64,000 nt of DNA from Streptomyces sp. CBMA123. Lineage in GTDB: Bacteria; Actinomycetota; Actinomycetes; Streptomycetales; Streptomycetaceae. The stretch spans positions 58,490-122,489 of the forward strand of contig NZ_MECK01000445.1 of assembly GCF_014596465.1 (NCBI RefSeq), written 5' to 3'. A program made the position numbers and the translations under genes. The notes beneath the pieces were generated by a model. That model was not told where the DNA came from, did no database searches, and was given only the letters and a program-made list of their open reading frames with translations. Of this stretch, positions 41,743-50,604 are shown piece by piece. Each line of letters opens with the position of its first letter. The first letter of the stretch is position 1.

Positions 41743-44700
41743 GCACCTGAGCGACGGTGTGCACGGCACCCGGAAGGTTGAGCCGGGCGGCGAGCCGGTG
41801 ACCGAGTGCCCGTACCCGGGCATGACTGCTTTCGACACCGAGCAGGCCCGGTGGTTCTTCGGCCGGGAGCGGGAGATCGCCGACCTCCTGGTCCGACTGG
41901 ACGAACGCCGCACCACCGGCAGGCCGTTGCTGGTGCTGGGCGCCTCCGGCGCGGGCAAGTCCTCGCTGCTGCGGGCAGGCCTGCTGCCCGCGCTCGCCGA
42001 GGGCCGGCTACCCGCGCCGGGGTCGGCCGAATGGCCGCGGGTGGTGTTCACCCCCACCGCCCATCCGATGGCCGAGGCGCGCCGCCGGCTGGCGGAGCCG
42101 TCGGACGGAGGCCGCATGATCGTTCTGGTCGACCAGCTGGAGGAACTCTTCACGCTCGCTCAGGACGACCGGGAGCGGCGCGAATTCCTGGACCTGCTAG
42201 CCGGGTTGGCCGAGGCGGGCGCGCTGGTGGGCTACGGCCTGCGCGGCGACTTCTACGCCCGGGCCGCCGAATACCCCCAGCTGCGTGCCGCCCTGGAGGA
42301 CCGGCCGATCATCGTCCGGCCGCTGACCAAGCAGGGCCTGCGCGAGGCGGTCCTCTTCCCCGCCAGGTCGGTCGGGCTGGAGGTCGAACCCGGCCTGGTC
42401 GAGCTGCTGTTGCAGGATCTCGGCGGCACCGCCGACGGCGAGTACGAGGCGGGCCGACTCCCGCTGCTCGCGCACGCGCTGCGCGCTACTTGGCAGTTAC
42501 GCCACGGCCACACGCTGACCGTCCAGGCGTACCGGGACGCTGGCGGCATCGAGAACTCGGTGGCCACCACGGCGGACGGCGTGTACCTGGGCCTCGACGA
42601 GCCCGGGCGGCGAGCGGCCCGGTCGATGCTGCTGCGCCTGGTGAGACTCGGCGACGACACCGATGACACCCGCCGCCGGCTCGCCCGGGAGTACCTGCTC
42701 CGTGATACCCCGCACCCCGACATCCTTGACGCCCTGATCCGGGGCCGACTGCTCGCCCAGCGGGACGAGACCGTCGAGATCACCCACGAGGCGCTGCTGC
42801 GCGCCTGGCCCCGCCTGCGCGACTGGATCACCGAGGACCGCCCGGGCCTGCTGGCCCACCAACGGCTCGCCGAGGCGACCGAGGCATGGCTATGGGACGA
42901 CCGCAGCCGGGCCGGCTTGTTGCGTGGCCAACGTCTGGCGAGCACCCGCAAGTGGGCCGAACAACCCGACCATCGGCCCGAACTCACGGAGGAGGAGCAG
43001 GAGTTCCTGGCCGCCGGCATCCGGTTAGCCCGGCTGCGCCGATTCGGTCTCGGCGCCGCCGCGCTCACCGCGATCCTGGGCCTGGTCGCCGGACTGATCG
43101 CCGTCCAGCAGAGCCGGGCCGCCGCGCATCGCGCGGCCCAGATCGCCTCCGCCCAACTCGCCGACGAGGCCGGCAAGGTGCGCGACGTCGACCCCGGGAT
43201 GGCGCTTCGACTCAGCCTGGCCGCCTTCCACACCGCCCCCACCAAGGGCGCTCGCGATCAGCTGTACGCCTCGGCCGAGGCCCCTTACCCGGTCGCGCTG
43301 GACGACCCCGCCGCAACGGAGCACAAGCCGGGGGCCGTGGTGAGCCTCGCCTTCAGTCCGGACGGGAAGACGCTCGCCGGCTCCGACAATAGCCACCAGG
43401 TGCGGCTGTGGGACGTCCTCGACCAGCACCACCCGACCTACGCGGGCGCCTTCTCCACCGACGGCACCGCCACCCTCGCCTTCGCCCCGAGCGGCCGCCT
43501 GCTCGCGGTGCATGGCAAGGACTCGCTCCAACTGTACGACGTCGCCGACACCCACCACCCGACGCTGCTCAGCAGCACGCCCGATCAGACCGGGGTCGCG
43601 TACGACCTGGCCTTCAGCCCGGACGGGCACACCCTCGCCACCGGCGCCGACGGCGGAGCCGCGCAGCTGTGGAACATCACCGATCCGGCGCGCCCCGCCC
43701 CACTCGCCACCCTCCAGGCCGATTTTCAGGACGTCACCGGAGTGGCCTTCCACCCCGGCGGCCGACTGCTGGCCGCCGCGAGCAACGGCGGCACGGTCCG
43801 ACTCTGGGACCTGACAGGCGCCCACCCGAGCGTGCTGTCGACGCTCCCGGTCAAGAGCGCTTGGACGGTGGCCTTCCACCCGGCCGGAAACCTGTTGCTG
43901 ACCACCGGCACATACGGGGAGATCAACTACTTCGACCTCACGGACCCGAGCCACCCGGGGTCGGCGCAGCCCCTCGATCCGTCGGACGGCAGCGATGACT
44001 ACTTCTCCTCGGCGGTGAGTGCCAATGGCCGGACCTTCGCGACGGTGGGCACAGGCGGCTCGGTGAAGCTGTTCAAGTTCGATCAGCACCCGCAGCCGTC
44101 CTCGATGCTCACCCCGGGCCCGTATGTACGCCCCGGTTCGGTCGCCACCCGGGCCGTCGCGTTCCAGTCGGACAACCAGACCGTGGCCACCGGGGACGAC
44201 CAGGGGCAGCTACGGATCTGGACCACCCCGGCGGCGCGAATTCCGCAGAGCCTGGATACCTTCGGACCCGGATCGGTGTTCGGCCTCGCCGGGCGAATCC
44301 TCGTCACCCATGACCCGGACAACGGGTATCAGCTCTGGGACATCGGCGATCAGCGCCGCCCGCACCTCGCGGCGTCCCTCCCCAAAGCCTGGACGAGCGT
44401 CTCCTTCCTCGACGACGATCACACCTTGCTGACCCTCGGCGACAAGCAACCGGTCGCGCTGTGGGACGCGAGCGACCCGACAAAACCGGTCCTCGATGCC
44501 ACAGTCCCCTCACCCGGCCCAGCCGATCCCACCTCCATGCCGCTGGCAGTCGCGAGCACCGAGAGCAACCTGCTCGCGCTCTCGAACGGCCTGGACACGA
44601 TCGAACTCTGGGACATCTCCGACCGACACCGGCCGCAGCGCATCTCGACGGTGCCGAGGCCCGGCCGGTTCGACGGTCTCGGCCTGCAGCAACACGGCCG

Positions 44701-45388
44701 TGTACTGGTCGCCTTCGACGAATCCACGCCCGTTCAGCTCTGGAGCCTCACCGACTCGCGCCACCCGGACGGGCCGCATGCACTGCCCGACAGCAGGGGC
44801 GCGTGGGGCGTGGCGAGCACTTCGCGGCACCAGATGTTCGTCCAGGAACAGGGGCGGAACGTACTGGTGTACGACGTGCCCGATGCCAGGAACCCGGTGC
44901 GGAAGTTCACCGTGACGGCGGCGGCGGACTCTGCGGCCGCCGTCGACGACGGCCGCTATTTGGCGATAGCGGCCGGCGACGACAACTCCCTCACCTTCTG
45001 GGATCTCAGCCGTCCCGGCAGGCAGGTCGGTCGGATCGCCATCCAGGGCAAGCCGCTCGACATCCCCGTCAGCGACGATGGCCGGCTGCTCGGGATCGCC
45101 GGGACTCTCACCGACAACGTCCAGGTCTGGAACGTGGCCGCCCCGGGCAGGGTGACCGCCGACGACGCTGTCACGCTGCCCAATCAGTCCGACCTCGCGT
45201 TCGGCCCGGACAACGGCCTGATCGCCACCGACGTGTCCGCCTCCGCATTCGGCTACGGTGTGCGCCTCTGGTATGCCGACCCCAATCGGATGTACCAGGA
45301 CCTCTGCGCCGAGCTCGGCCAACTCCCGCCCCCGCCCGACTGGTCGAAGTACACCAGCCACCTCACGTACAGCGCCCCCTGTGGCTAG
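41657..45388 (+). CDS. nSTAND-type ATPase with transmembrane helix and WD40 repeats
   Basis: 1243 aa. Order: N-terminal tag NASDDARAYVAGRDLHMHL (13-31); nSTAND1 NTPase starting CPYPGMTAFDTEQARWFFGR, with Walker A GASGAGKSS (95-103) and Walker B MIVLVDQLEELF (about 154-165), and winged-helix part EITHEALLRAWPRLRDWI (about 374-391); one transmembrane helix (about 462-482); a helical linker (ADEAGKVRDVDPGMALRLSL); then about 14 WD-like blades (VVSLAFSPDGKTLAGSDNSH and relatives, VRLWDV, AQLWNI) to the end. STAND proteins sense a signal with the repeats and oligomerise on ATP to trigger an effector; no effector domain is fused here, so the small coupled protein or membrane disruption may serve. 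ATG overlaps the previous stop. The stop TAG lies in the target duplication of the MITE at 45389. Confidence 0.88.
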   Translation: MSEDEPQVHLEVNASDDARAYVAGRDLHMHLSDGVHGTRKVEPGGEPVTECPYPGMTAFDTEQARWFFGREREIADLLVRLDERRTTGRPLLVLGASGAGKSSLLRAGLLPALAEGRLPAPGSAEWPRVVFTPTAHPMAEARRRLAEPSDGGRMIVLVDQLEELFTLAQDDRERREFLDLLAGLAEAGALVGYGLRGDFYARAAEYPQLRAALEDRPIIVRPLTKQGLREAVLFPARSVGLEVEPGLVELLLQDLGGTADGEYEAGRLPLLAHALRATWQLRHGHTLTVQAYRDAGGIENSVATTADGVYLGLDEPGRRAARSMLLRLVRLGDDTDDTRRRLAREYLLRDTPHPDILDALIRGRLLAQRDETVEITHEALLRAWPRLRDWITEDRPGLLAHQRLAEATEAWLWDDRSRAGLLRGQRLASTRKWAEQPDHRPELTEEEQEFLAAGIRLARLRRFGLGAAALTAILGLVAGLIAVQQSRAAAHRAAQIASAQLADEAGKVRDVDPGMALRLSLAAFHTAPTKGARDQLYASAEAPYPVALDDPAATEHKPGAVVSLAFSPDGKTLAGSDNSHQVRLWDVLDQHHPTYAGAFSTDGTATLAFAPSGRLLAVHGKDSLQLYDVADTHHPTLLSSTPDQTGVAYDLAFSPDGHTLATGADGGAAQLWNITDPARPAPLATLQADFQDVTGVAFHPGGRLLAAASNGGTVRLWDLTGAHPSVLSTLPVKSAWTVAFHPAGNLLLTTGTYGEINYFDLTDPSHPGSAQPLDPSDGSDDYFSSAVSANGRTFATVGTGGSVKLFKFDQHPQPSSMLTPGPYVRPGSVATRAVAFQSDNQTVATGDDQGQLRIWTTPAARIPQSLDTFGPGSVFGLAGRILVTHDPDNGYQLWDIGDQRRPHLAASLPKAWTSVSFLDDDHTLLTLGDKQPVALWDASDPTKPVLDATVPSPGPADPTSMPLAVASTESNLLALSNGLDTIELWDISDRHRPQRISTVPRPGRFDGLGLQQHGRVLVAFDESTPVQLWSLTDSRHPDGPHALPDSRGAWGVASTSRHQMFVQEQGRNVLVYDVPDARNPVRKFTVTAAADSAAAVDDGRYLAIAAGDDNSLTFWDLSRPGRQVGRIAIQGKPLDIPVSDDGRLLGIAGTLTDNVQVWNVAAPGRVTADDAVTLPNQSDLAFGPDNGLIATDVSASAFGYGVRLWYADPNRMYQDLCAELGQLPPPPDWSKYTSHLTYSAPCG

Positions 45389-45455
45389 TACTCCAGCCGC
45401 CCTTCCCCACTCCCAGGCCGTTGACCAGCGGGAATGGAGAAGTCCGGCTGGAGTA
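45389..45455. mobile_element. 67-bp MITE derived from an IS701 end, with CTAG duplication
   Basis: Perfect 11-bp terminal repeats (TACTCCAGCCG...CGGCTGGAGTA), imperfectly extended to about 31 bp, are flanked by CTAG on both sides (45385-45388 and 45456-45459). A 4-bp YTAR duplication is the habit of IS701 elements. About 50 bp match the IS701 end at 11033-11081 at all but one or two positions. The left CTAG supplies the TAG stop of the nSTAND gene. Confidence 0.85.
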
Positions 45456-45549
45456 CTAGACGGCCGCGTGCCTGGGGTGCCTGACCGGTCTATCCACCCG
45501 TAACCGCCGCAACCCGGGGGCACGGGCCCGCAGGGCACTCGTTCGGTGA

Positions 45550-46092
45550 TCAGCGATGGACACGTGCGACGGCGACGTCGGGGATCGCCACCGCGACGTC
45601 GTCCTCGGCGCCAGGTGCCGCATGCGTGAGCGGGCCGGACGCGTCGAACGGCAGAACGACGGCCAGACCATCGGCAGACACGCACGGCGCGGCGACCGGG
45701 ACCGGGGCGTACCAGGTGAAGCACTCGGCTGCTGCAACTCGCTGCCGCGACCGCCGCTGCAGACCGTGCGGTGGCGTGGTCACCGGGGTGGGGACGCTCA
45801 CCGGGCCGCGTTCGCGGGTGGTGGCCGGGGCGCCACAGGCCGTGGGGCCAGAACTCGGACAGGTACCGGTCGGTGCGTGCGTATACCGCTCTGAAGTCTG
45901 GCCACTGGCCGGGCGTCGGTGGCGCCCCGGCACGGGCCGGGGGCCCGGGACCTGGCAAGGCGGCGACCGGCTGCTCACCTGCGGTGGACACCTGGTGGGC
46001 GGGCCCCGGCGGGGAGGGGAACGGCCCTGTGGCCTGGACCGTCGCACGTTGCCCGGCGTTCGGGGCGCATTCTGCCTTCGCTGCCTGGACAC
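45550..46092 (-). pseudogene. Frameshifted gene of unknown function
   Basis: Two coding-looking pieces lie in different minus-strand frames: GQWPDFRAVYARTDRYLSEF (about 45850-45910), then ECFTWYAPVPVAAPCVSADG, LAVVLPFDASGPLTHAAPGA and EDDVAVAIPDVAVARVHR ending at 45550. The change of frame lies near 45750-45830. No start could be assigned and no family recognised. It is 90 bp beyond the MITE. Confidence 0.35.
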
Positions 46093-46127
46093 ACATCACA
46101 AGGCCCGCCACGCCGCGGATGGACTCG

Positions 46128-47075
46128 CTACGGCGACAAAGTGCTGTCCTGTGGAGCGTGGCACGGTGTCACCCGGGCCGCAGGCGAGTCCTCCGCACAT
46201 ACTGGCGACGGGCGGAGGACCGCCCCGCCAGCGAGCAGCAGCCGCAGACGGGCAGGCGGGTGGGAACGAGCGCCGGACACGGCATCCCACCAGCGCCACA
46301 GGCGGGGTGTGGCGCGATCGCGGACGATTTGCGCTCGCCACAGCGCGGCCTGGGAAGCCGCGCCGCATTGCCGCCGCGCCTCGAGGTCGCAGCCGAGCTC
46401 CTCCGCCCAGCTCCACGCGATGCCGCAAGCCACCAGCGCTACGCCAACCACTGTGGCGGCCAGCATCGGCAGGAACCAGGAGCCGGCGACCAACACTGCC
46501 GCGCCCACGGCACGGCGCAGCCGCCTGCGCGGGCCATGCCCGCGCCGCAGGTGAGCCAGCTCGTGTTCCAGCACGGTCGCCAGGTGCTCGGCATCCCGGT
46601 GCAGCCAGGTGAGGCCGATCGAGACGTGTCGGTCGCGAACGTGCTGGAGCACACAGGCCTCCCCGTACCCGGACGCCGACGAGTACGGGATACCGATGCT
46701 CTCGTGGTCGAACCCGTGCAGATCGGTGAACTCGCGCACCCGGGCGGCGGCCGCGCGCATCGTGCTGTGGCGTTGAGCGGCGGAGAAGCCCGCAAGGGCG
46801 GAATCCGACTCGGCGAAGGCCCTCCACCGCGGGGCATCCATGAGGACCGCGGTGGTCATGGATGCACGCCCGGCGCTCGACTGTCGGCCCGCCACCACCA
46901 CCGTTGACATGACGGTGGCCCATAGGCCCGGCTCCCAGCCGCGCCACGGGCCGGTTACCCGCAGCACCGCGCACCCCGTCGCAGCCACCAGCAGGACACT
47001 CCACCAAGGAGCCCGGCGAAGTGCTCCCCGTACCCGAAGGAGAAGTGCCTGGGCCTCGTCCTCGTCCTGATCCAC
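46128..47075 (-). CDS. M48-like membrane metallopeptidase
   Basis: 315 aa from GTG 47075, chosen because GGAGGGGG lies about 8 nt upstream and hydrophobic helices follow. Two N-terminal transmembrane helices (about residues 25-65), a soluble segment (HGFDHESIGIPYSSASGYGE, ACVLQHVRDRHVSIGLTWLH), then the zinc motif TVLEHELAHLRRGHGPRRR (HExxH as HELAH). Two further helices (about 175-220) carry the third-ligand region SWAEELGCDLEA. This is the BlaR1/HtpX-type M48 layout. No BlaI-type repressor is beside it. It could process membrane or secreted proteins. The last 60 residues are low-complexity and may be additional. Confidence 0.75.
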   Translation of the reverse strand: MDQDEDEAQALLLRVRGALRRAPWWSVLLVAATGCAVLRVTGPWRGWEPGLWATVMSTVVVAGRQSSAGRASMTTAVLMDAPRWRAFAESDSALAGFSAAQRHSTMRAAAARVREFTDLHGFDHESIGIPYSSASGYGEACVLQHVRDRHVSIGLTWLHRDAEHLATVLEHELAHLRRGHGPRRRLRRAVGAAVLVAGSWFLPMLAATVVGVALVACGIAWSWAEELGCDLEARRQCGAASQAALWRAQIVRDRATPRLWRWWDAVSGARSHPPARLRLLLAGGAVLRPSPVCAEDSPAARVTPCHAPQDSTLSP

Positions 47076-47478
47076 CCCGTGCCCCCTCCGTGCGGCCCGG
47101 AGCGTGACCGGGCCCTCTGCGCGTTCCTGGCTGATCGACACGGGCGACGGTGTCGCCCGTGCGCAGCTGCACGAACACCCGGCCGGGATGGCCGCGATGG
47201 CGATCTGTCCGCCGTCGCTGCAGGCCCGGACAGCACGGACACTGCCGGGCGCACCGTTCAGCTCGCACTGCCCTACGTGCACTACCTGAGGCCCGAGCAC
47301 CACGTCGGGGACGCCCGGGAGCTGAACCTGACCCTCGCTCCGTGGGCGGGCCAGAACTCCGCCGAGGCCATGCGTCACGAACCCGACCGGATCACTGGCT
47401 CCGTCAGCGAGCGAGTGGGCTGACCGCGGGTACTGCAGGGCTGGGACGGCGGGTTTGTGCCGCGCCAGCCCGGGTCGG
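47076..47478. other. Upstream region of the peptidase, possible gene fragment
   Basis: About 400 bp. On the minus strand, VRAVRACSDGGQIAIAAIPA and, one frame away, RVFVQLRTGDTVARVDQ read like consecutive parts of one protein near 47110-47270, suggesting a frameshifted fragment. No start, stop or family was found. Confidence 0.3.
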
Positions 47479-48645
47479 TCACGACCGGGCAGGTGCCGGT
47501 TGCGCGATTGGCCAGCGCGGACCGTCTGGGCTGCCCTGCCACGCCCACTGAGCATCGGAGGTGACGGTGATGCCGTAGTCGAACAGGTCGGGCCGTCCCA
47601 GGCCCTCCCACTGCGCCCAGGCGATCATCACCTCGTCGCCGATCCGGCGCGGCCCGCCCTGCAGCAGCACCGGCCGGCCGTCCGCCCCGGTGCGGACCTC
47701 CGCCCAGGAGTGCGCGCCGTCGTGGACCAGGACGACAGGCCCGTCCGGGCCATTCTCGGTGAACACGGCGGCGCCGGGCACCGCGACCCGCACCGCGAAC
47801 CGCAGGCCCCAGTCCTCCAGCGCCGCCGGATTCCGGTCCAGCACCCGCTGAACCTCGGGGTCGGCGTCCGCACGCACCGCCGCGTGGGCGGCGGGCCCAC
47901 TGCTCGGCTGGGCGGGGGCGTGCCGGTCGCCCATGAACTGGGCGAGCCCGTGCACCCAGCCTGTCGCACTCCTGCCGTCCTCGGTGACGGTGAGCGCGAC
48001 GTACCCGAGCAGGCCCCATGGGTAGACGATCCGTCCACCCGGCCGCACCGACTCCACCCACGCCCACGGCACCGTCTCGACAGCGTAGGTGACGTGCAGG
48101 CGGTCGACCTGCCCGCCGCCTGGCGCCCCGCCGCCGCTCGCGTTGCCGGTCACCACCTCGGCATCCAGCCCGGCCGCGGCGAGGCGGCCGCGGGCGAACC
48201 CGGCGAGGCCTTCGTCCACCTCGGTGGAGACCACCCTGCCCGGACCGGCCCGCCAGGCGGACAGGGCCGCCGTCCACCCCTGCCCGGTGCCGACGTCCCA
48301 GACCCGATGCCCGGGTTCCAGCCGCAGGCTGTCCAGCATGTCCGCCACCACCCCGGGAGCGGACAGCGATGACGACGGGACACCACCGGCGAGCTGAGTG
48401 ATGGCCGGGGAGCTGACGCCGCTGTACACCTCGGCGGCCCAGCCGGCCGGGTCCACGGCGCGGTCGAGCGGCGCGTACGCCCAGCCATCCCAGCGCCACA
48501 GCCGATCCGGTGCGAACTGGTCACGGGGCAGCGCGGCGAAGGCCTCGCGCAGCCACGGCGAATCGGCCGGCCACTGCCCGTACTGCTCCATCCCCGCGTC
48601 CAGCGCCCTGCGGTGGGCGGCCAGGTCGCCGCCGTCGTCGCTCAC
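47479..48645 (-). CDS. PIMT-like O-methyltransferase, possibly RiPP-modifying
   Basis: 388 aa. The N-terminal 55 residues (REAFAALPRDQFAPDRLWRW) are the leader typical of actinobacterial PIMT homologues. The methyltransferase domain has SSSLSAPGVVADMLDSL (the S-x-P loop of protein L-isoaspartate methyltransferases), VWDVGTGQGWTAAL (SAM motif I, residues 116-128), STEVDEGLAGFARGRL and VRPGGRIVYPWG. A C-terminal extension of about 170 residues (DRNPAALEDWGLRFAVRVAV, DYGITVTSDAQWAWQG) is found in PIMT homologues linked to lanthipeptides, graspetides and imiditides. GTG 48645 begins 3 bp after the stop of a 38-codon gene. Repair of damaged proteins is the alternative role, but that extra domain and coupling favour peptide modification. 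Confidence 0.8.
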   Translation of the reverse strand: MSDDGGDLAAHRRALDAGMEQYGQWPADSPWLREAFAALPRDQFAPDRLWRWDGWAYAPLDRAVDPAGWAAEVYSGVSSPAITQLAGGVPSSSLSAPGVVADMLDSLRLEPGHRVWDVGTGQGWTAALSAWRAGPGRVVSTEVDEGLAGFARGRLAAAGLDAEVVTGNASGGGAPGGGQVDRLHVTYAVETVPWAWVESVRPGGRIVYPWGLLGYVALTVTEDGRSATGWVHGLAQFMGDRHAPAQPSSGPAAHAAVRADADPEVQRVLDRNPAALEDWGLRFAVRVAVPGAAVFTENGPDGPVVLVHDGAHSWAEVRTGADGRPVLLQGGPRRIGDEVMIAWAQWEGLGRPDLFDYGITVTSDAQWAWQGSPDGPRWPIAQPAPARS

Positions 48646-48648
48646 CCG

Positions 48649-48765
48649 TCAGTCCTTCTTGTGCTTGCCCGTGCCGGCGGAGGGCTTCTCCACCTTGCCG
48701 TCGGCGTTGTTCGGGGGCGGGCTTCCCTTCGCAGGATCCGGTGCTTGCTTGGAGTGGTCGCCCAT
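48649..48765 (-). CDS. 38-aa peptide coupled to PIMT homologue, candidate RiPP precursor
   Basis: ATG 48765 with GAAGGGGA 5 nt before it. The product starts MGDHSKQAPDPAKGSPPPNN, and the second half carries ADGKVEKPSAGTGKHKKD. It is hydrophilic, Lys/Pro-rich, without signal peptide or Cys, and contains an Asp-Gly step (D22-G23), the step most prone to aspartimide formation. Only 3 bp separate it from the PIMT gene. The frame is open upstream through a Ku remnant, but the ribosome site and the compact content argue for an independent start here. A conserved peptide of this sort would be the substrate of the methyltransferase; at present this is inference. Confidence 0.55.
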   Translation of the reverse strand: MGDHSKQAPDPAKGSPPPNNADGKVEKPSAGTGKHKKD

Positions 48766-48990
48766 GTGCGTCCCCTTCCCGCGTGTACTGAACGTGGTCG
48801 GCCGCCCATCCTCCCGCGCGCCCAGGCCGGACGGTAGAGGGCGTGCGGGGGTGCGCACCACGCTGGCACGATTCCGCGCTCCCCTCCCGGCCCGGAATCT
48901 TCTCGGAGTTCGTGTCCATGGTGTGGCGGCTGGGGTACCTGCGATCGGCTGGACACGCACGCCGGTTGTTGAGGTGGCGGCCCGCCCTTG

Positions 48991-49374
48991 GGTGCCCACG
49001 GTCCTCTTGCGCTGCTTGCTCTCCGGCTTTGCGTCGGCGGATTCGCTCGTGGCGGGGCGGCGGGCCTGGTCCAGGCTGCGTTCGAGGATCGCCATGAGGT
49101 CGACGACGTTGGTGGCCTCGGCGGGCGGGCCCTGGCTGACCACGATCTGCCGGCCCTCGGCCTTGGCCTGGACGAGGTCGCGGACCTCCTCGCTGTAGGT
49201 GCCGTGCCACTGGTCCGGGTCCCAGTCGACGGCGAGTATCTCGATCAGCTGTTCGGCCGTGGAGAGTTCCCGCTCCGGCAGGGGGACGTCATCGTCGGGG
49301 AGGTTCCCGACCTCGCTGCGGGGGTCGCGGACCTCGCCGGCCAAGTGCATGGTGTGGGCGGTCAGGATCCCGTG
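48991..49374 (-). pseudogene. Ku (NHEJ) protein C-terminal remnant
   Basis: The minus strand reads GHGILTAHTMHLAGEVRDPR, ERELSTAEQLIEILAVDWDP, DQWHGTYSEEVRDLVQAKAE and TNVVDLMAILERSLDQARR, the last third of bacterial Ku, which binds DNA ends for non-homologous end joining. The first two thirds are missing upstream of 49374, and no stop codon follows the family's end: the frame runs into the 38-aa peptide gene. A truncated relic. Confidence 0.75.
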
Positions 49375-49567
49375 CCCGGCGGAGGGGCTGCAGCGGGCGT
49401 GTCGGAAGGCGCGCCAACGCGCTCACGAGGAAGCGGGAGCATGGCGATGATCTCGCTGCTCGGTGCCTGCGCCACTTCGACCTCCGGCGGCGGCGGGCAG
49501 GCCGTGCCGCCCACCCCCGCAACGCCCGCAGCTGCAGGCAGTCTCCGCCGCCGTTAAGCGAACTGAG

Positions 49568-49790
49568 ATGCCCACGATCGAGCCCGTGATGTGCGAGGAC
49601 GAGCCGACTGCCGGCCCGGGCGGCGCGATGACGGTTGAGGTCGGCGTCGTCACCGGGGACCTGACGATCCGCTGCGAGCGGCGATCCGGCGGTCGACGTC
49701 CGCATCCAGTACGCCGGCGCCGCGGAGTGGTATCAGCTGAAGGGAAGCCCCAGGTGCCCGAGGGCGAGCTGGAGGACGACCATGGTCGGC
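49568..49790 (+). pseudogene. Short frameshifted gene, unknown
   Basis: MPTIEPVMCEDEPTAGPGG and MTVEVGVVTGDLTIRCER are followed, after a one-base shift near 49685, by DPAVDVRIQYAGAAEWYQLK. Together they read as the start of one small beta-rich protein. The end is lost near 49790. Family not recognised. Confidence 0.35.
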
Positions 49791-49840
49791 GGCCCAGGCG
49801 CGCCCGCCGCCGATGGTGTTGGTCACCGTGCTGTCCGCCA

Positions 49841-50604
49841 CTACGCCTCCGCACCTGCGAGTGCTGGTGGCATCCGATCGGTGACGTCGTCGCCAGTGGG
49901 GCCGGTGCGCTGGGTGGGCAGCGCGGTGGGCGCGGCCTGGGCCAGGCAGGAGTCCGCGAGGGCCAGCTCGCTGAAGCCCTATGGGAAGTTGCCGAGTTGG
50001 CGGTCTTTTGTCGGTGCGTACTCCTCGGCGAGCAGTCCCAGGTCGTTGGGCAACAGGAGGAGCCGGTCGAGGAGTTCGCGGCCTCATCGGTACGGCCGAT
50101 CGCGGTGAGGGCGTCGGCGAGCCAGAACGAGCAGGGCAGGAAGGCGCCCTCGTGTCCGCGCAGGCCGTCGACGTTCATGTCGTCCCGGTCGTGGGTGGGG
50201 TAGCGGTGGACCAGCCCCTCGGGGGTGAACAGTTCGCGCTGGACGGCCTCGACGGTGGCGATCACCCGCTTGTCGTCGCCCGGCAGGAACCCGAGAGCGG
50301 GGATGAGCAGGAGCGCCGCGTCCAGGTCCCGGCCGCCGTAGTACTGGGTGAACACCCCGCGCTGGGAGTCGAGTCCGTTGGCGCAGACGTCGGCGTGGAT
50401 TTCGTCGCGCACTTGCCGCAGGTGCTGCACCACGGACTTGGCGACGGTGCGCCGGCGAGAAAGGAGGGTGGCGGTGCGATCGAAGAACACCCAGGCCAGG
50501 ACGCGGGAATGAGTGAAGTGGCGGCGCGGGCCGCGCACCTCCCAGATCCTCTCGCCGGCCTCGCGCCAGCGCTGCTCCAGCTGCTCGGCCAGCGCGAGCA
50601 GCAA
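49841..50604 (-). pseudogene. GH15 (glucoamylase/trehalase-type) C-terminal remnant
   Basis: The minus strand reads FTQYYGGRDLDAALLLIPAL, GFLPGDDKRVIATVEAVQRE, VHRYPTHDRDDMNVDGLRGH, EGAFLPCSFWLADALTAIGR (the catalytic-Glu region), then in a shifted frame RELLDRLLLLPNDLGLLAEE, YAPTKDRQLGNFP, a TAG (49981-49979), and GFSELALADSCLAQAAP to a stop at 49841. So the N-terminal two thirds are missing, and a frameshift near 50075 and a nonsense codon follow. Active members hydrolyse alpha-glucans or trehalose. Confidence 0.8.

Noticed and set aside
48649..49350. Single 233-codon gene joining the Ku remnant and the 38-aa peptide
   Set aside because: The Ku part lacks its N-terminal two thirds, the middle is not conserved-looking, and the peptide has its own ribosome site and ATG.
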